Shown: positions 52,871 to 61,286, counted from the stretch's first letter. The stretch is DNA of 64,000 nucleotides from an uncultured Bacteroidota bacterium (GCA_937901965.1 CALGSW010000001.1:186001-250000), one strand, 5' to 3'. The notes: generated by a model from the letters alone, not told the origin. Numbers and translations: made by a program.

Positions 52871-52906
52871 AACTATTTTAATAGTTATACAACTAAATTT
52901 TTAGTT
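52871..52906 (-). promoter_or_regulatory. Two tandem 16-bp palindromes, candidate BlaI-type operators
   Basis: AACTATTTTAATAGTT (52871-52886) and AACTAAATTTTTAGTT (52891-52906) are both perfect inverted repeats with AACTA/TAGTT outer arms and 4 bases between. Centres are 20 bases apart, about two helical turns. They begin 4 bases upstream of the BlaI-type start codon and cover its probable promoter region. BlaI-family repressors bind palindromes of this general kind; binding here is inferred. Confidence 0.6.
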
Positions 52907-52944
52907 ACAAAATTTATGCCAATAATTCATTAAGGATAAGATGC

Positions 52945-52952
52945 TATCTTTG
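52945..52952 (+). promoter_or_regulatory. -7 box of the TIGR02757 gene
   Basis: TATCTTTG is an exact TAnnTTTG, 22 bases before the ATG at 52975. No clear -33 TTTG. Confidence 0.45.
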
Positions 52953-52974
52953 TAGATGGTTAAAAAATACTCTT

Positions 52975-53664
52975 ATGCATACCCTACAAGAATTAGCTGA
53001 TAAATTCAATCATATAGATTACTTTAGATGCGATCCCATAATTTTTCCAAGCCACTTTAAAGATCTCTGGGTAAAAGGAGAGGCTTCTCTTATAGATATT
53101 GAAATATCAGGGATATTATGTGCACACCTGGCATGGGGCAGAAGAGAGATGATTGTGAGGGATTGCAGGAGGCTGATGGATGAGATGGCATGGAGACCTT
53201 TTAAATATGTAATGGAGGGTGAGTATAAGGCTGATTACACATCAATACACAGAACCATTAAGTGGAGTGAAATAGCATTGATATTAAACAACTTAAAATC
53301 ATTCTATCAAAAAAACCAAACTCTTGAAATCCTTGAACCTGACGAATACAGAGTTAGCATTTTTGGAAGAAAGAGTGACCCGAAAGCGGCTAATAAGAAA
53401 ATTCACATGTTCAGGAGATGGATGGTGCGCAACGATGGAAAAGTGGATCTTGGGGTGTGGTCAAACATATCGGCAGAAGATCTCATAATCCCTCTTGACG
53501 TCCATGTACACAGAACGGCTCTGGAGATGGGTATAACCTCCAGAAAAAGCGCTGACATCAAAACGGCAATCGAGATTACAGAGTATCTTAAAAAGGTGTT
53601 TCCCGGAGATCCCTGTTTAGGAGACTTTGCTCTATTTGCATATGGAGCATCAGGAAAAAAATAG
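52975..53664 (+). CDS. TIGR02757 (DUF2400) family protein
   Basis: A 229-residue protein of a family widespread in Bacteroidota. Conserved parts are RCDPIIFPSHF at the N-terminus, MFRRWMVRNDGKVDLGVWSNISAEDLIIPLDVHVHRTA and the C-terminal GDPCLGDFALFAYGA. The HVHRTALEMGIT region recalls helix-hairpin-helix DNA glycosylase folds, so a DNA-repair role is possible but not known. It is followed 32 bases later by the zeta-type kinase gene on the same strand. Confidence 0.85.
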   Translation: MHTLQELADKFNHIDYFRCDPIIFPSHFKDLWVKGEASLIDIEISGILCAHLAWGRREMIVRDCRRLMDEMAWRPFKYVMEGEYKADYTSIHRTIKWSEIALILNNLKSFYQKNQTLEILEPDEYRVSIFGRKSDPKAANKKIHMFRRWMVRNDGKVDLGVWSNISAEDLIIPLDVHVHRTALEMGITSRKSADIKTAIEITEYLKKVFPGDPCLGDFALFAYGASGKK

Positions 53665-53696
53665 TTATATTTGATATATTCAATCAATACGATTTC

Positions 53697-54278
53697 ATGC
53701 CCAAACTTTATATAATTTCAGGATGCAACGGAGCCGGAAAAACCACAGCATCATATACTATCCTTCCGGAGATGCTGGATTGCAGGGAATTTGTAAATGC
53801 CGATGAAATAGCCAGAGGTATATCTCCGTTTAAGCCGGAAAGTGTCTCAATTCAAGCAGGTAAGATTATGATTGAGCGTATAAGCAATCTAATGGCAAAC
53901 GGCACGGATTTTGCGATTGAGACTACGTTAGCAACCAAAATTTATGCTAAAATTATTAAATACGCTCAGGAGAGAGGATACAGGGTGACACTGCTCTTTT
54001 TTTGGTTATCTATGCCAAACCTTGCAGTTGAGAGAGTTAAGATGAGAGTGGCATCGGGAGGACATAATATTGAAGAAAAAACCATAAGAAGAAGGTACGA
54101 TATTGGAATAAAAAACCTATTTTCGCTTTATATTCCGCTATGTGAATACTGGATGATTATTAATAACTCTACCATTCCGCAAGAGCTTATAGCTGAGGGC
54201 GGAAAGAGTATGGAACCTAAGATTTACAACAAAACCACCTACAACAAACTAATTAATTATGAGCGAACTGGAGACTAA
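53697..54278 (+). CDS. Zeta-toxin-type P-loop kinase
   Basis: A 193-residue P-loop protein. Walker A is GCNGAGKTTASY with K15. NADEIARGISPF and FAIETTLAT are zeta-like substrate-site motifs, and the arginine-rich lid is ERVKMRVASGGHNIEEKTIRRRY. Zeta toxins phosphorylate UDP-GlcNAc; the chromosomal family also contains small-molecule kinases without toxic role. No epsilon antitoxin is recognised upstream. The last 20 bases overlap a 51-codon ORF that starts at 54259 in another frame. Confidence 0.85.
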   Translation: MPKLYIISGCNGAGKTTASYTILPEMLDCREFVNADEIARGISPFKPESVSIQAGKIMIERISNLMANGTDFAIETTLATKIYAKIIKYAQERGYRVTLLFFWLSMPNLAVERVKMRVASGGHNIEEKTIRRRYDIGIKNLFSLYIPLCEYWMIINNSTIPQELIAEGGKSMEPKIYNKTTYNKLINYERTGD

Positions 54279-54414
54279 AGAGCTACGACAGAGCATACTC
54301 AATGGTTTGAACCTCGCTTTTCACAGACTCATTCAAGAAAAGAAAAAAAACAATTCTGAACTTGCTTTTTCAAATAAAGGCAAAGTTGTAAAAGTAAAAG
54401 CCACTGATCTCTAG
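54259..54414 (+). CDS. 51-residue protein overlapping the zeta-type kinase gene
   Basis: A short ORF, ATG at 54259, TAG at 54412. The product starts MSELETKELRQSILNGLNLA, with a helical N-terminal half, a lysine cluster (EKKKNN) in the middle and a basic C-terminus (KVVKVKATDL). The 20-base overlap with the kinase gene suggests coupled translation. I do not recognise the sequence. A small partner of the kinase, possibly an antitoxin, is the obvious guess, but unproven. It is too small to be certain it is real, though its codon pattern and start position fit. Confidence 0.6.
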   Translation: MSELETKELRQSILNGLNLAFHRLIQEKKKNNSELAFSNKGKVVKVKATDL

Positions 54415-54435
54415 AACAAATCAGGAAAACAACAA

Positions 54436-55959
54436 ATGACAAGACTAAAACTTATTGTACTGCTGCCTCTTATGATGTGCAGCGGTAGTCTTTTTTCACA
54501 GATATCGTTTTCAACTGAGTTTGAATCAGGCAGTATGGGTTCGGCTAAGATGATTGATTCAGTCTGGTTTAGTCATAAACAGGGTGACTCTACACTTTAT
54601 ATATCTTATCAGATAGATTCCAGATTTGACCCTCTGAATCCTGTTGACTCATCTTTGAGGCCAAGTGCGAGATGGTACTATTTCAGGATGATAGGTGTAA
54701 AAGATAAAATGGTTCACTTAAACATTAAGAATTCAGAGGCAATAAGGCCATTTTTTAGCTATAACGGCAAAGATTTCACAAGGTTTAGCCCTGAAGAGAA
54801 TCCCGAGAAAGGGATTCTGGTTAAAAAATTCAGGAGAGACACTGTATATATTTCTCACTTTATACCATACACATGGAGCAGACACAGAGAAAAACTTGAT
54901 GAATGGTCTGCTAAATCATTCGTTCACAGGGAAGAGATAGGTAAAAGTTCACTAGGATTGCCTATTGAGATGATAACAATTACTGATGACAAATATGACA
55001 ATCTAAGTAAAAGGAGAATATGGATTCACGGCCGCTCCCACCCCAGCGAGCAACCCGCCAGCTGGCATCTGGAGGAGCTAGTGAATTATATTCTGTCTGA
55101 CAACCAGGAGGCATCAGACTTAAGAAAAAACAGTATTATTTATGTAGTACCTTTCATTAATCCTGACGGTGTTTACGGCGGTTTTTCTCGTTCAACATCA
55201 ACAGGGGTAAACATAGAGATTAATTGGGACAGACCGGATTCATTAACTATGCCGGAAGTAAAGGCACTTAAAAGTGCCCTGAACATGGTGACTGCTCAAC
55301 ATCCTCTTGATATTCTTCTTAACATGCATTCTCAGATAGCAAATTCAGCATCGTACTGGATACATAAAGCCGAATCAACTACAGAAAAGTTTTTGGATAA
55401 TCAGCTTCTTCTTTCTGCGTTGACAATGGATGACAGAAGATTTTACAGGGAGGAAGACCAGCAGTTTTCAGACGTGGCATCAAGGTATGCAGAGGGATGG
55501 ATTTGGAATAAATTCGGCGAAAGGACACTGGCAATTACATTTGAAACTCCTTATACATACTATAAAGAGAATCCTGAGGGTGGATGGGTCTCCGCTGAGA
55601 ACCTGAAAGAGCTTGCAGAAGACACCTTCTTTGCAATCTATGATTACTTAAAGATACCCGGTGAAAATCGTATTATCCTTGAACCTGTTAGTTTAAGAGG
55701 TAAAGGATGGGAAAGAGGGGACAGAAAAATGAGAACATTCTTTAGCGACAATTATTACATTGATAATAAAGGCAATGGGAAGGTTATTTTTGAACTTAAA
55801 AACCTTGACAAAGGGGAATATAAGGTTTACAATTATAGATTAAATAAGTGGGAAGAGATTGGGAGAATTTTAAACAAAAAACAGGGCAAATTCAAGTATA
55901 AGGTAAAATCATCCCTTTTAGGGGGAGAGGCAGATGCAATAATGCTGCAAAAGCAATAA
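54436..55959 (+). CDS. Secreted M14 family zinc carboxypeptidase
   Basis: A 507-residue protein with signal peptide (LLPLMMCSGSLFSQ, through about 21) and a beta-rich N-terminal domain to about 150. An M14 carboxypeptidase domain follows. Zinc ligands are in HGRSHPSEQPASWH (His, Glu) and NMHSQ (His). Substrate-binding motifs are INPDGVYGG and VNIEINWD; the catalytic Glu is in FETPYTYY. The layout, with an N-terminal domain before the catalytic part, resembles the AGBL/cytosolic-carboxypeptidase-like branch (M14B). Substrate unknown. The tRNA gene follows 25 bases after its stop. Confidence 0.9.
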   Translation: MTRLKLIVLLPLMMCSGSLFSQISFSTEFESGSMGSAKMIDSVWFSHKQGDSTLYISYQIDSRFDPLNPVDSSLRPSARWYYFRMIGVKDKMVHLNIKNSEAIRPFFSYNGKDFTRFSPEENPEKGILVKKFRRDTVYISHFIPYTWSRHREKLDEWSAKSFVHREEIGKSSLGLPIEMITITDDKYDNLSKRRIWIHGRSHPSEQPASWHLEELVNYILSDNQEASDLRKNSIIYVVPFINPDGVYGGFSRSTSTGVNIEINWDRPDSLTMPEVKALKSALNMVTAQHPLDILLNMHSQIANSASYWIHKAESTTEKFLDNQLLLSALTMDDRRFYREEDQQFSDVASRYAEGWIWNKFGERTLAITFETPYTYYKENPEGGWVSAENLKELAEDTFFAIYDYLKIPGENRIILEPVSLRGKGWERGDRKMRTFFSDNYYIDNKGNGKVIFELKNLDKGEYKVYNYRLNKWEEIGRILNKKQGKFKYKVKSSLLGGEADAIMLQKQ

Positions 55960-55984
55960 AATATTTATATTTACAGCCTGAAAT

Positions 55985-56057
55985 GCGGTAGTAGCTCAGT
56001 CGGTAGAGCATCAGCTTCCCAAGCTGAGGGTCGTGGGTTCGAACCCCATTTACCGCT
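55985..56057 (+). tRNA. tRNA-Gly (anticodon CCC)
   Basis: A 73-base cloverleaf: acceptor GCGGTAG pairs with TTACCGC (last pair G-U), the D-arm is AGCTCAGTCGGTAGAGC, the anticodon stem TCAGC/GCTGA encloses loop TTCCCAA with anticodon CCC, and the T-arm is GTGGGTTCGAACCCCAT. The discriminator is U, as in tRNA-Gly, and CCA is not encoded. A partial -7-like TATATTTA (55966-55973) lies just upstream. No integrase or attachment-site repeat was seen near it. Confidence 0.95.
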
Positions 56058-56070
56058 CAAAACATAAGCA

Positions 56071-56424
56071 ATGAAAAGGTTTATTATTCTCTGGACATTG
56101 TTGGTCTTTAGTTTCATTCCGCTTCTGTCACAGAATCGTCAGGTTTCACCTGTATTTCCTGGAGGTGTTGTTCAGCTCAAAGCACAACTGACTAAAACTA
56201 TCAGAAAAGAATTCAGAGACTACCAAGAACACCCGTCAACTATCAGGATTAATTTTTCGGTTACAAAAAAAGGCAGACCCTTTAATGGAACTGCCCCTCA
56301 AATTAAAGATGTTAAAGTTCAGCGAAAAATTGCAAAGGCGATTAGCAGACTTCCAAGATTCACACCAGGAACTGCCAACGGTCAGGCAATAGTGAGCGAT
56401 GTAAGTATAGAAATAGAGCTTTGA
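56071..56424 (+). CDS. Small secreted TonB-C-like protein
   Basis: A 117-residue protein with signal peptide (FIILWTLLVFSFIPLLSQ, through about 20). The rest (about 30-117) looks like a TonB C-terminal fold: FPGGVVQLKAQLTKTIRK, STIRINFSVTKKGRPFN and RLPRFTPGTANGQAIVSDVSIEIEL. It has no membrane anchor or proline-rich span, so it is not a full TonB; a periplasmic adaptor is possible. It starts 13 bases after the tRNA and ends 3 bases before the convergent acyl carrier protein gene. Confidence 0.68.
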   Translation: MKRFIILWTLLVFSFIPLLSQNRQVSPVFPGGVVQLKAQLTKTIRKEFRDYQEHPSTIRINFSVTKKGRPFNGTAPQIKDVKVQRKIAKAISRLPRFTPGTANGQAIVSDVSIEIEL

Positions 56425-56427
56425 AGA

Positions 56428-56685
56428 TTACGCTTTTCTATTCTTCTCAATAAACTCGGCAAGAGTTCTTACAGATTTAAAAACCTCCTTGTTCGCTTTA
56501 GGATCTTCCATCCTTATACCATACTCCCTTTCAAGAAGTATAACCAATTCAAGTGCATCTATAGAATCAAGTCCCAGACCTTCACCAAAGAGTGGAGCGT
56601 CTGTATCTATCTGTTCTGGTGTAATCTCTTCAAGATTAAGTGCCTCAATAATCTGTTGTTTAAGTTTTAGAATAAGTTCATCCAT
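56428..56685 (-). CDS. Acyl carrier protein of the aryl polyene-type cluster
   Basis: An 85-residue ACP from the ATG at 56685 (MDELILKLKQQIIE). The phosphopantetheine serine is S41 in GLGLDSIDALEL. A longer reading begins at 56754, but its extra N-terminus overlaps the permease gene and lacks ACP character, so it is rejected. This is the last gene of the minus-strand cluster. It probably carries the growing acyl chain for the cluster's ketosynthase-type enzymes, and is a dedicated ACP distinct from the primary fatty-acid one. Confidence 0.88.
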   Translation of the reverse strand: MDELILKLKQQIIEALNLEEITPEQIDTDAPLFGEGLGLDSIDALELVILLEREYGIRMEDPKANKEVFKSVRTLAEFIEKNRKA

Positions 56686-56702
56686 AGTATTTATATTATT
56701 GA

Positions 56703-57977
56703 TTATGAAAACATTTTCATTTTTTTTCTTGAGTACAATGCCAGTGTAAAGCATGCTACTCCAAAAACAAGAAGTGCTAGGCTCTCAGGCAAAACAGAGG
56801 CCAGCCCTTCATCCCTGAGAAAGATGCTGTAAAAGCCGGACATTCCCCAGTTCATTGGAGACAATTTACTTATTAGCTGCATCTGGGGAGACATCAGAAA
56901 CAATGGTATCCATACACCACCTATTGCGGCAAGTATTACTACAGAGACGGCTCCAAAAACGGATGCCTGCTGATGTGTTCTGGCTATATTTCCTATTGCT
57001 GTTCCATAGCCGATTGCAGCCACAGCAACAGAAAAACCTATTAAAAAGAGCGCCGTTAGAGAGTGACCCAGCTCCAGTGCAGGTAAACCTGTAAGAGGAA
57101 GTATATACACTCCTATCAATAGCATAAGTGTAAACTGTATTAAGGCAACAATCAAATAAACAATTGATTTGCTTATCAGATATTCAGCATATGTGCAAGG
57201 CATAGTAAGCAATCTTGTAAAGCTGCCTCCCTCTCGCTCTTTTATAATGTTCCCAGCCAGAGATACAACAATAAAGAATATTGCAAAAAGACTCCATGCG
57301 GGGACATTGTGCTGAACAGAGTTAGGCATAATATTGCTCCCCTCTCTTGTCACAAATTTATCGTGTATTCTGAATTGCTCTCCGGAAAAATTAGCAGTGT
57401 TAACAGAGACAGGAGAGATATCATTTACCTGTTTAGATATCTCCTTCATTATATATTCAAACTGCACCTTCTGAGAGCGTTCCCGCAATGTACTCATCAG
57501 TACAGAATGAAAGGATCCTTTTGCAGCAGGATCAACAAGTACAGATATGTCAATAATATCATCAAGTGGTATATCTTCAATTCCATTAAAGGCACCTATT
57601 ACAAATTTCTCAACATTTCCCCTTATTCTTTCTGTTGCATCCTGAGGAATAAATATTCCTATCATATTATCCCCCGGACTAATCCTGTTCTCCATTGATT
57701 CCGGAGTGGAATATGTCTCTGTTGTATCAAACTCAATTTCAAAAAGCCCGGATGATTCAATCTCCTTTACAACCGCAGCTCCAAGTTCTCCATTGTCACT
57801 ATTTACCAAAAGCAGCGGGATTTTGTTCCCCTTCACAAAATTCAATGTACTATCTTGTAAATTAGCCATTAACATTACTAATAGTACAGGCATAAGGAAC
57901 ATAAGAATTATCCCCCCTACATCCCTTTTCAGCATCAGGAAATCTTTATATAGCAGGTATTTAATTCTTTTATTCAT
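56703..57977 (-). CDS. ABC-2 type transporter permease of the cluster
   Basis: A 424-residue permease from the ATG at 57977. One helix lies near the N-terminus (about 20-40, GGIILMFLMPVLLVMLMAN). A large extracytoplasmic loop follows (about 45-215), then five or six helices (about 225-420). The longer reading from 58055 would run through the end of the ATPase gene and is rejected; the start at 57977 overlaps the ATPase stop by 8 bases. With the ATPase it forms an exporter, probably of the cluster's lipid-like product or precursor. Confidence 0.87.
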   Translation of the reverse strand: MNKRIKYLLYKDFLMLKRDVGGIILMFLMPVLLVMLMANLQDSTLNFVKGNKIPLLLVNSDNGELGAAVVKEIESSGLFEIEFDTTETYSTPESMENRISPGDNMIGIFIPQDATERIRGNVEKFVIGAFNGIEDIPLDDIIDISVLVDPAAKGSFHSVLMSTLRERSQKVQFEYIMKEISKQVNDISPVSVNTANFSGEQFRIHDKFVTREGSNIMPNSVQHNVPAWSLFAIFFIVVSLAGNIIKEREGGSFTRLLTMPCTYAEYLISKSIVYLIVALIQFTLMLLIGVYILPLTGLPALELGHSLTALFLIGFSVAVAAIGYGTAIGNIARTHQQASVFGAVSVVILAAIGGVWIPLFLMSPQMQLISKLSPMNWGMSGFYSIFLRDEGLASVLPESLALLVFGVACFTLALYSRKKMKMFS

Positions 57978-58731
57978 ATGTGTCTCGCATCTGTTTTCCA
58001 GTAAGTTTAAAATACAAAGCCTCAAGGTTTTTACATTCCGGGTTTGATTTGCCAAGCTCTACAGGATTCCCTTCAAGAACAATTTTACCGCCATCCATCA
58101 GGCCAACGATATTACAAATACACTCGGCCTCTTCCAGATAATGTGAAATAAACAGGACTGTGGTACCCTCTCTGTTAAGCTTTATAAGTTCTTCAAGTAT
58201 CAAATTTCTTGATTGCGCATCAACACCCACAGTAGGCTCATCCAGTATCAGAATTTTTGGTTTATGAAGCAAACCTGCAAGTAGATTAATCCTTCTCTTC
58301 ATACCTCCTGAGTAATGAGTCAATGGTCTGTCTGCACTGTTCTCAAGTCCAAATCTGGCAAGTAGTTCAGTTACCCTTTGGTTTAAAACACCACCTTCCA
58401 CACCATACATCCCCCCAATAATTCTGAGGTTCTCCCTGCCTGTTAACATAGGGAATAGTGCAATCTCCTGCGGAACAAGTCCAATAATTTTTTTTATCTC
58501 CCCTAAGTTTGATGGAACCTCTAATCCATCAATTAAGACTCTTCCGGAGTCAAACTTTTTAAGGCCACAGAGAATATCTATAGTGGTTGTTTTACCTGCC
58601 CCGTTTGGAGCAAGTATTCCATAAAGAGAGCCCCTTGGGATTTTAAGATTCAGTCCATTTAGCGTAGGATTGGATTTCCCCTTATACTTTTTAACAAGTT
58701 CCTCAGTATAAATCGCAAAACTATCCTGCAT
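57970..58731 (-). CDS. ABC transporter ATP-binding protein of the cluster
   Basis: A 253-residue ABC ATPase: Walker A GPNGAGKTT-type APNGAGKTTTIDIL (about 38-50), signature HYSGGMKRRINLL, Walker B ILILDEPTVGVD, switch His in FISHYLEEAE. These are multidrug/lipid-type exporter features. It overlaps the BtrH-type gene by 11 bases and the permease by 8, so all three are translated as a coupled unit. Confidence 0.93.
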   Translation of the reverse strand: MQDSFAIYTEELVKKYKGKSNPTLNGLNLKIPRGSLYGILAPNGAGKTTTIDILCGLKKFDSGRVLIDGLEVPSNLGEIKKIIGLVPQEIALFPMLTGRENLRIIGGMYGVEGGVLNQRVTELLARFGLENSADRPLTHYSGGMKRRINLLAGLLHKPKILILDEPTVGVDAQSRNLILEELIKLNREGTTVLFISHYLEEAECICNIVGLMDGGKIVLEGNPVELGKSNPECKNLEALYFKLTGKQMRDTYE

Positions 58732-59734
58732 TCTTCATCAATTTTTCCAGATTCTTAAAAATCAATTCCTCTTTATCTGCAATCATCATAAGTTTTTCAG
58801 AAAGAATTTCATAGGATATTGTATCACCGTCACGTTTTTTAAACATTCTGGCAGCATTGTATGAAAAATCTCTCCACATATCTCCGGCCTCTGTCATCTC
58901 TTCAGAAAAGCGTCTTAACTCCGGTATATTCATCAATATTGAGGCCTCTTGTAAAAAAGCCGCATAGATAAATCTGAATCCGGCTCCTCCGGTACCTATC
59001 TCTTCATTCATCCTTATTACCTGTGCAAGATTCAATGCAGCTTTTTTCTTGCCCATACTCTTCTCCCATCTTTTCATTCTGCGAGCTAAAAATCTTATTC
59101 CGTTTACACCGAACATAGGAATAGGGATTTTTGTCATTCTACTGCAGTTGAGCAATATTGACTTTCTTATTATTTCATAGTTGATATCTCTCTTATGGCT
59201 GATATCTGTGATATGATACATTCTTCCGTTTGGAGTGTAAGTTCCTTTAGCAAACCGAACCGTTTTAAGCTCTTCGTATGTAAGTGTACACTTATCAACA
59301 ACAACCGGATCTGAGACAGTATAAATGTCTCCCTCCTTTCCTATCACACAGATGTTATGAGCGTTAAAATGGAATCTGTATTCTTTTGGGAAGTATGGTA
59401 AATTATAAACTCCAACGAGCATACCAACAGGGGTGCCGGAGAGAAGTACTCTGTCCAGTGCAGCCATTGATTTCTCTTTATCCCTGAATTTATAGCGTTT
59501 CATTTTTATTCCCAACAGAGATACAACTCTTGAGAATATTGCGCCTGGCAATGGCCTGAAAGAGGTCACAGCCATGTCGTGCATTTTAATAAATGGCATA
59601 TGGGCGAAAAAAAGACCAGATCCAAGCCCGAATACCATTGCCTCACTAATATCTATACCATAAAAACCCAATAAATTGCTGACAACGCCATTTTCGCAAT
59701 GTCCTGAGGGTTTGTGTTTAAAATCTAGTTGCAT
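58721..59734 (-). CDS. BtrH N-terminal / DUF4872 domain protein
   Basis: A 337-residue protein. The N-terminal BtrH-like domain (about 1-140) carries a cysteine in SGHCENGVVSNLLGFYG and a histidine in FNAHNICVIG. BtrH in butirosin biosynthesis is an acyltransferase that moves an acyl group from an ACP. The C-terminal part is the DUF4872-type helical domain. ATG at 59734 (MQLDFKHKPS) is used; a TTG three codons upstream is less likely. In aryl polyene and dialkylresorcinol clusters such proteins are common and may handle ACP-bound acyl groups. The exact reaction is unknown. Confidence 0.82.
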   Translation of the reverse strand: MQLDFKHKPSGHCENGVVSNLLGFYGIDISEAMVFGLGSGLFFAHMPFIKMHDMAVTSFRPLPGAIFSRVVSLLGIKMKRYKFRDKEKSMAALDRVLLSGTPVGMLVGVYNLPYFPKEYRFHFNAHNICVIGKEGDIYTVSDPVVVDKCTLTYEELKTVRFAKGTYTPNGRMYHITDISHKRDINYEIIRKSILLNCSRMTKIPIPMFGVNGIRFLARRMKRWEKSMGKKKAALNLAQVIRMNEEIGTGGAGFRFIYAAFLQEASILMNIPELRRFSEEMTEAGDMWRDFSYNAARMFKKRDGDTISYEILSEKLMMIADKEELIFKNLEKLMKNAG

Positions 59735-59735
59735 A

Positions 59736-60137
59736 TCAATCAACGGAAACTAATTGTTCTATATCCATCTTAAGTACATGGGCAATTTTGCCGAGCTTTT
59801 CACTATCCAGTTTAAGAAAATGCTTTGGCTTGCACCATCTCTTTATCTCTCGTTTTGTGAAGCCGGTATAGGACGCAAGAATCTCAGGCGTCATTACGCT
59901 TCTATGAATATGGTATGCAAGTGGACTTTTATTACCTGCCTTTACATCTTTTTTTATTGACTCACACTCCTCCTCAATTAGACTCCACGCATAGCTAATA
60001 GCTTCATTCTTAGGCTCCCAACCGACACTTATGACCTGTTTATATTCACCATTTTCATCAACAGCATAACATACATCTCTTACCTCTCCGCTCTTTTCAA
60101 GTATATTACCGTCTTGAGGTACTTCGTTTATTTTCAT
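59736..60137 (-). CDS. Helix-turn-helix protein of the cluster
   Basis: A 133-residue protein with no known catalytic motif. The N-terminal half (about 1-65) is acidic. The C-terminal half looks like a HTH domain (TPEILASYTGFTKREIKRWCKPKHFLKLDSEKLGKIAHVLKMDIEQL). Similar proteins occur between DarB and the BtrH-type gene in Bacteroidota clusters. It could regulate the cluster or be a structural adaptor. The ATG at 60137 lies 2 bases after the DarB stop. Confidence 0.72.
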   Translation of the reverse strand: MKINEVPQDGNILEKSGEVRDVCYAVDENGEYKQVISVGWEPKNEAISYAWSLIEEECESIKKDVKAGNKSPLAYHIHRSVMTPEILASYTGFTKREIKRWCKPKHFLKLDSEKLGKIAHVLKMDIEQLVSVD

Positions 60138-60139
60138 AG

Positions 60140-61276
60140 CTAACAAACAGTAAGATAAACATATGCATAAGAGAATCTGGCACTTTCAGGAACCATAATC
60201 AGTATTTTCTCACCTCTCTTTATATTTCCGCATTTGAATAATTCATCAAGCATCAGAAAGGCGGATGCAGCAGCCACATTGCCCAGTTTTGGGAGATTTA
60301 CAAACCACTTTTCTTCCGTTATAGGAAAACCCAGATCAGATAGTTCGTCAAATATCTTTTTTCTGAAGTACATAGAGGAGAGATGCGGTAAAAACCAGTC
60401 AATACCCTCAGGCTTTAAATCCCTCTTTTTTGATATATCCATTAAGAATTGACCTCCAAGTTTGACAATGTTAGCCCCAAGTAATTTTGTGTTCTGCTTT
60501 AATGAAAAAAGAGATTTCTCTGTCCACTCCCTCTCTGTAAACCTTGTCCATCCCAAGAGCTGATCCCCTTCATACTGTGCTCCGGCGTACATACAGGTAG
60601 GCATTGTATTGGCATAAGATGTCAGCTCTACCCACTCCAACTTAAGTGACAAACCATTTTCATTTGGTTTATCGGTTACCAATACTGCAGAGGCTCCATC
60701 AGAGAGCATAAATCTCAAAAAATCCTTTTCAAATGCAATCATGGGGTCTTCCATTAATCTGGATAGACTCTCATACTCATCATTAAAAAAAGAGGCTCTC
60801 ATCCAGGCAGAAAATCTCTCTGAGGCAACAGCAACAGCCCTACTCCTCTCCCCTGATGAAACTGCCATCTGGCAATACTTAAGAGCATGAATCCCACTGC
60901 AGCAAGATCCCGCAAAAGAGACAACTTCCATGTCTCTCTCCCCTCCCATTTGACCGTGAATCTGAACACCGTGAGACGGCATAATCATCTCCTGAGAAGC
61001 TGTTCCCGCAGCCAGAAGGTCTATTGTATTTTCATTAATTCCATCACCGTACAGTGAGCGGATAGCTTCAACAGCCATATCAAAGGCACTATGAGTTACA
61101 TTCTGACTCTTATCAAGCGCGTAATATCTTGTTTTTATCTGATTGTTTCTAAGAATGAGCTCCTTTGCTCTGGATGGTTTTCCACCAATCATGCCCAAAT
61201 ACTCCTCAATCTCGCTGTTCTGAACAGGATCATTTGGCATGAAAGAAGATGTTCTTGTTATATATACAGGGCGCAT
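60140..61276 (-). CDS. darB: DarB-like beta-ketoacyl-ACP synthase III family enzyme
   Basis: A 378-residue thiolase-fold enzyme from the ATG at 61276 (MRPVYITRTSSFMPND). The FabH-type triad is visible as C126 in GSCCSGIHALKY, H298 in LPHLS and N333 in KLGNVAAAS. In dialkylresorcinol biosynthesis DarB makes the cyclohexanedione intermediate by joining two acyl units (Claisen condensation then Michael addition). DarA follows it on the chromosome side upstream (10 bases). The longer N-terminus from 61327 is rejected because it would overlap darA and is not family-like. Confidence 0.9.
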   Translation of the reverse strand: MRPVYITRTSSFMPNDPVQNSEIEEYLGMIGGKPSRAKELILRNNQIKTRYYALDKSQNVTHSAFDMAVEAIRSLYGDGINENTIDLLAAGTASQEMIMPSHGVQIHGQMGGERDMEVVSFAGSCCSGIHALKYCQMAVSSGERSRAVAVASERFSAWMRASFFNDEYESLSRLMEDPMIAFEKDFLRFMLSDGASAVLVTDKPNENGLSLKLEWVELTSYANTMPTCMYAGAQYEGDQLLGWTRFTEREWTEKSLFSLKQNTKLLGANIVKLGGQFLMDISKKRDLKPEGIDWFLPHLSSMYFRKKIFDELSDLGFPITEEKWFVNLPKLGNVAAASAFLMLDELFKCGNIKRGEKILIMVPESARFSYAYVYLTVC

Positions 61277-61286
61277 AATGTTTAGG

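Noticed and set aside
53697..54414. Definite toxin-antitoxin system
   Set aside because: Zeta-type kinases include non-toxic members and the small partner is unrecognised, so it is kept only as a candidate module.
55985..56057. tRNA as integration site of a mobile element
   Set aside because: No integrase, direct repeat of the tRNA 3' end or change in composition was seen nearby.
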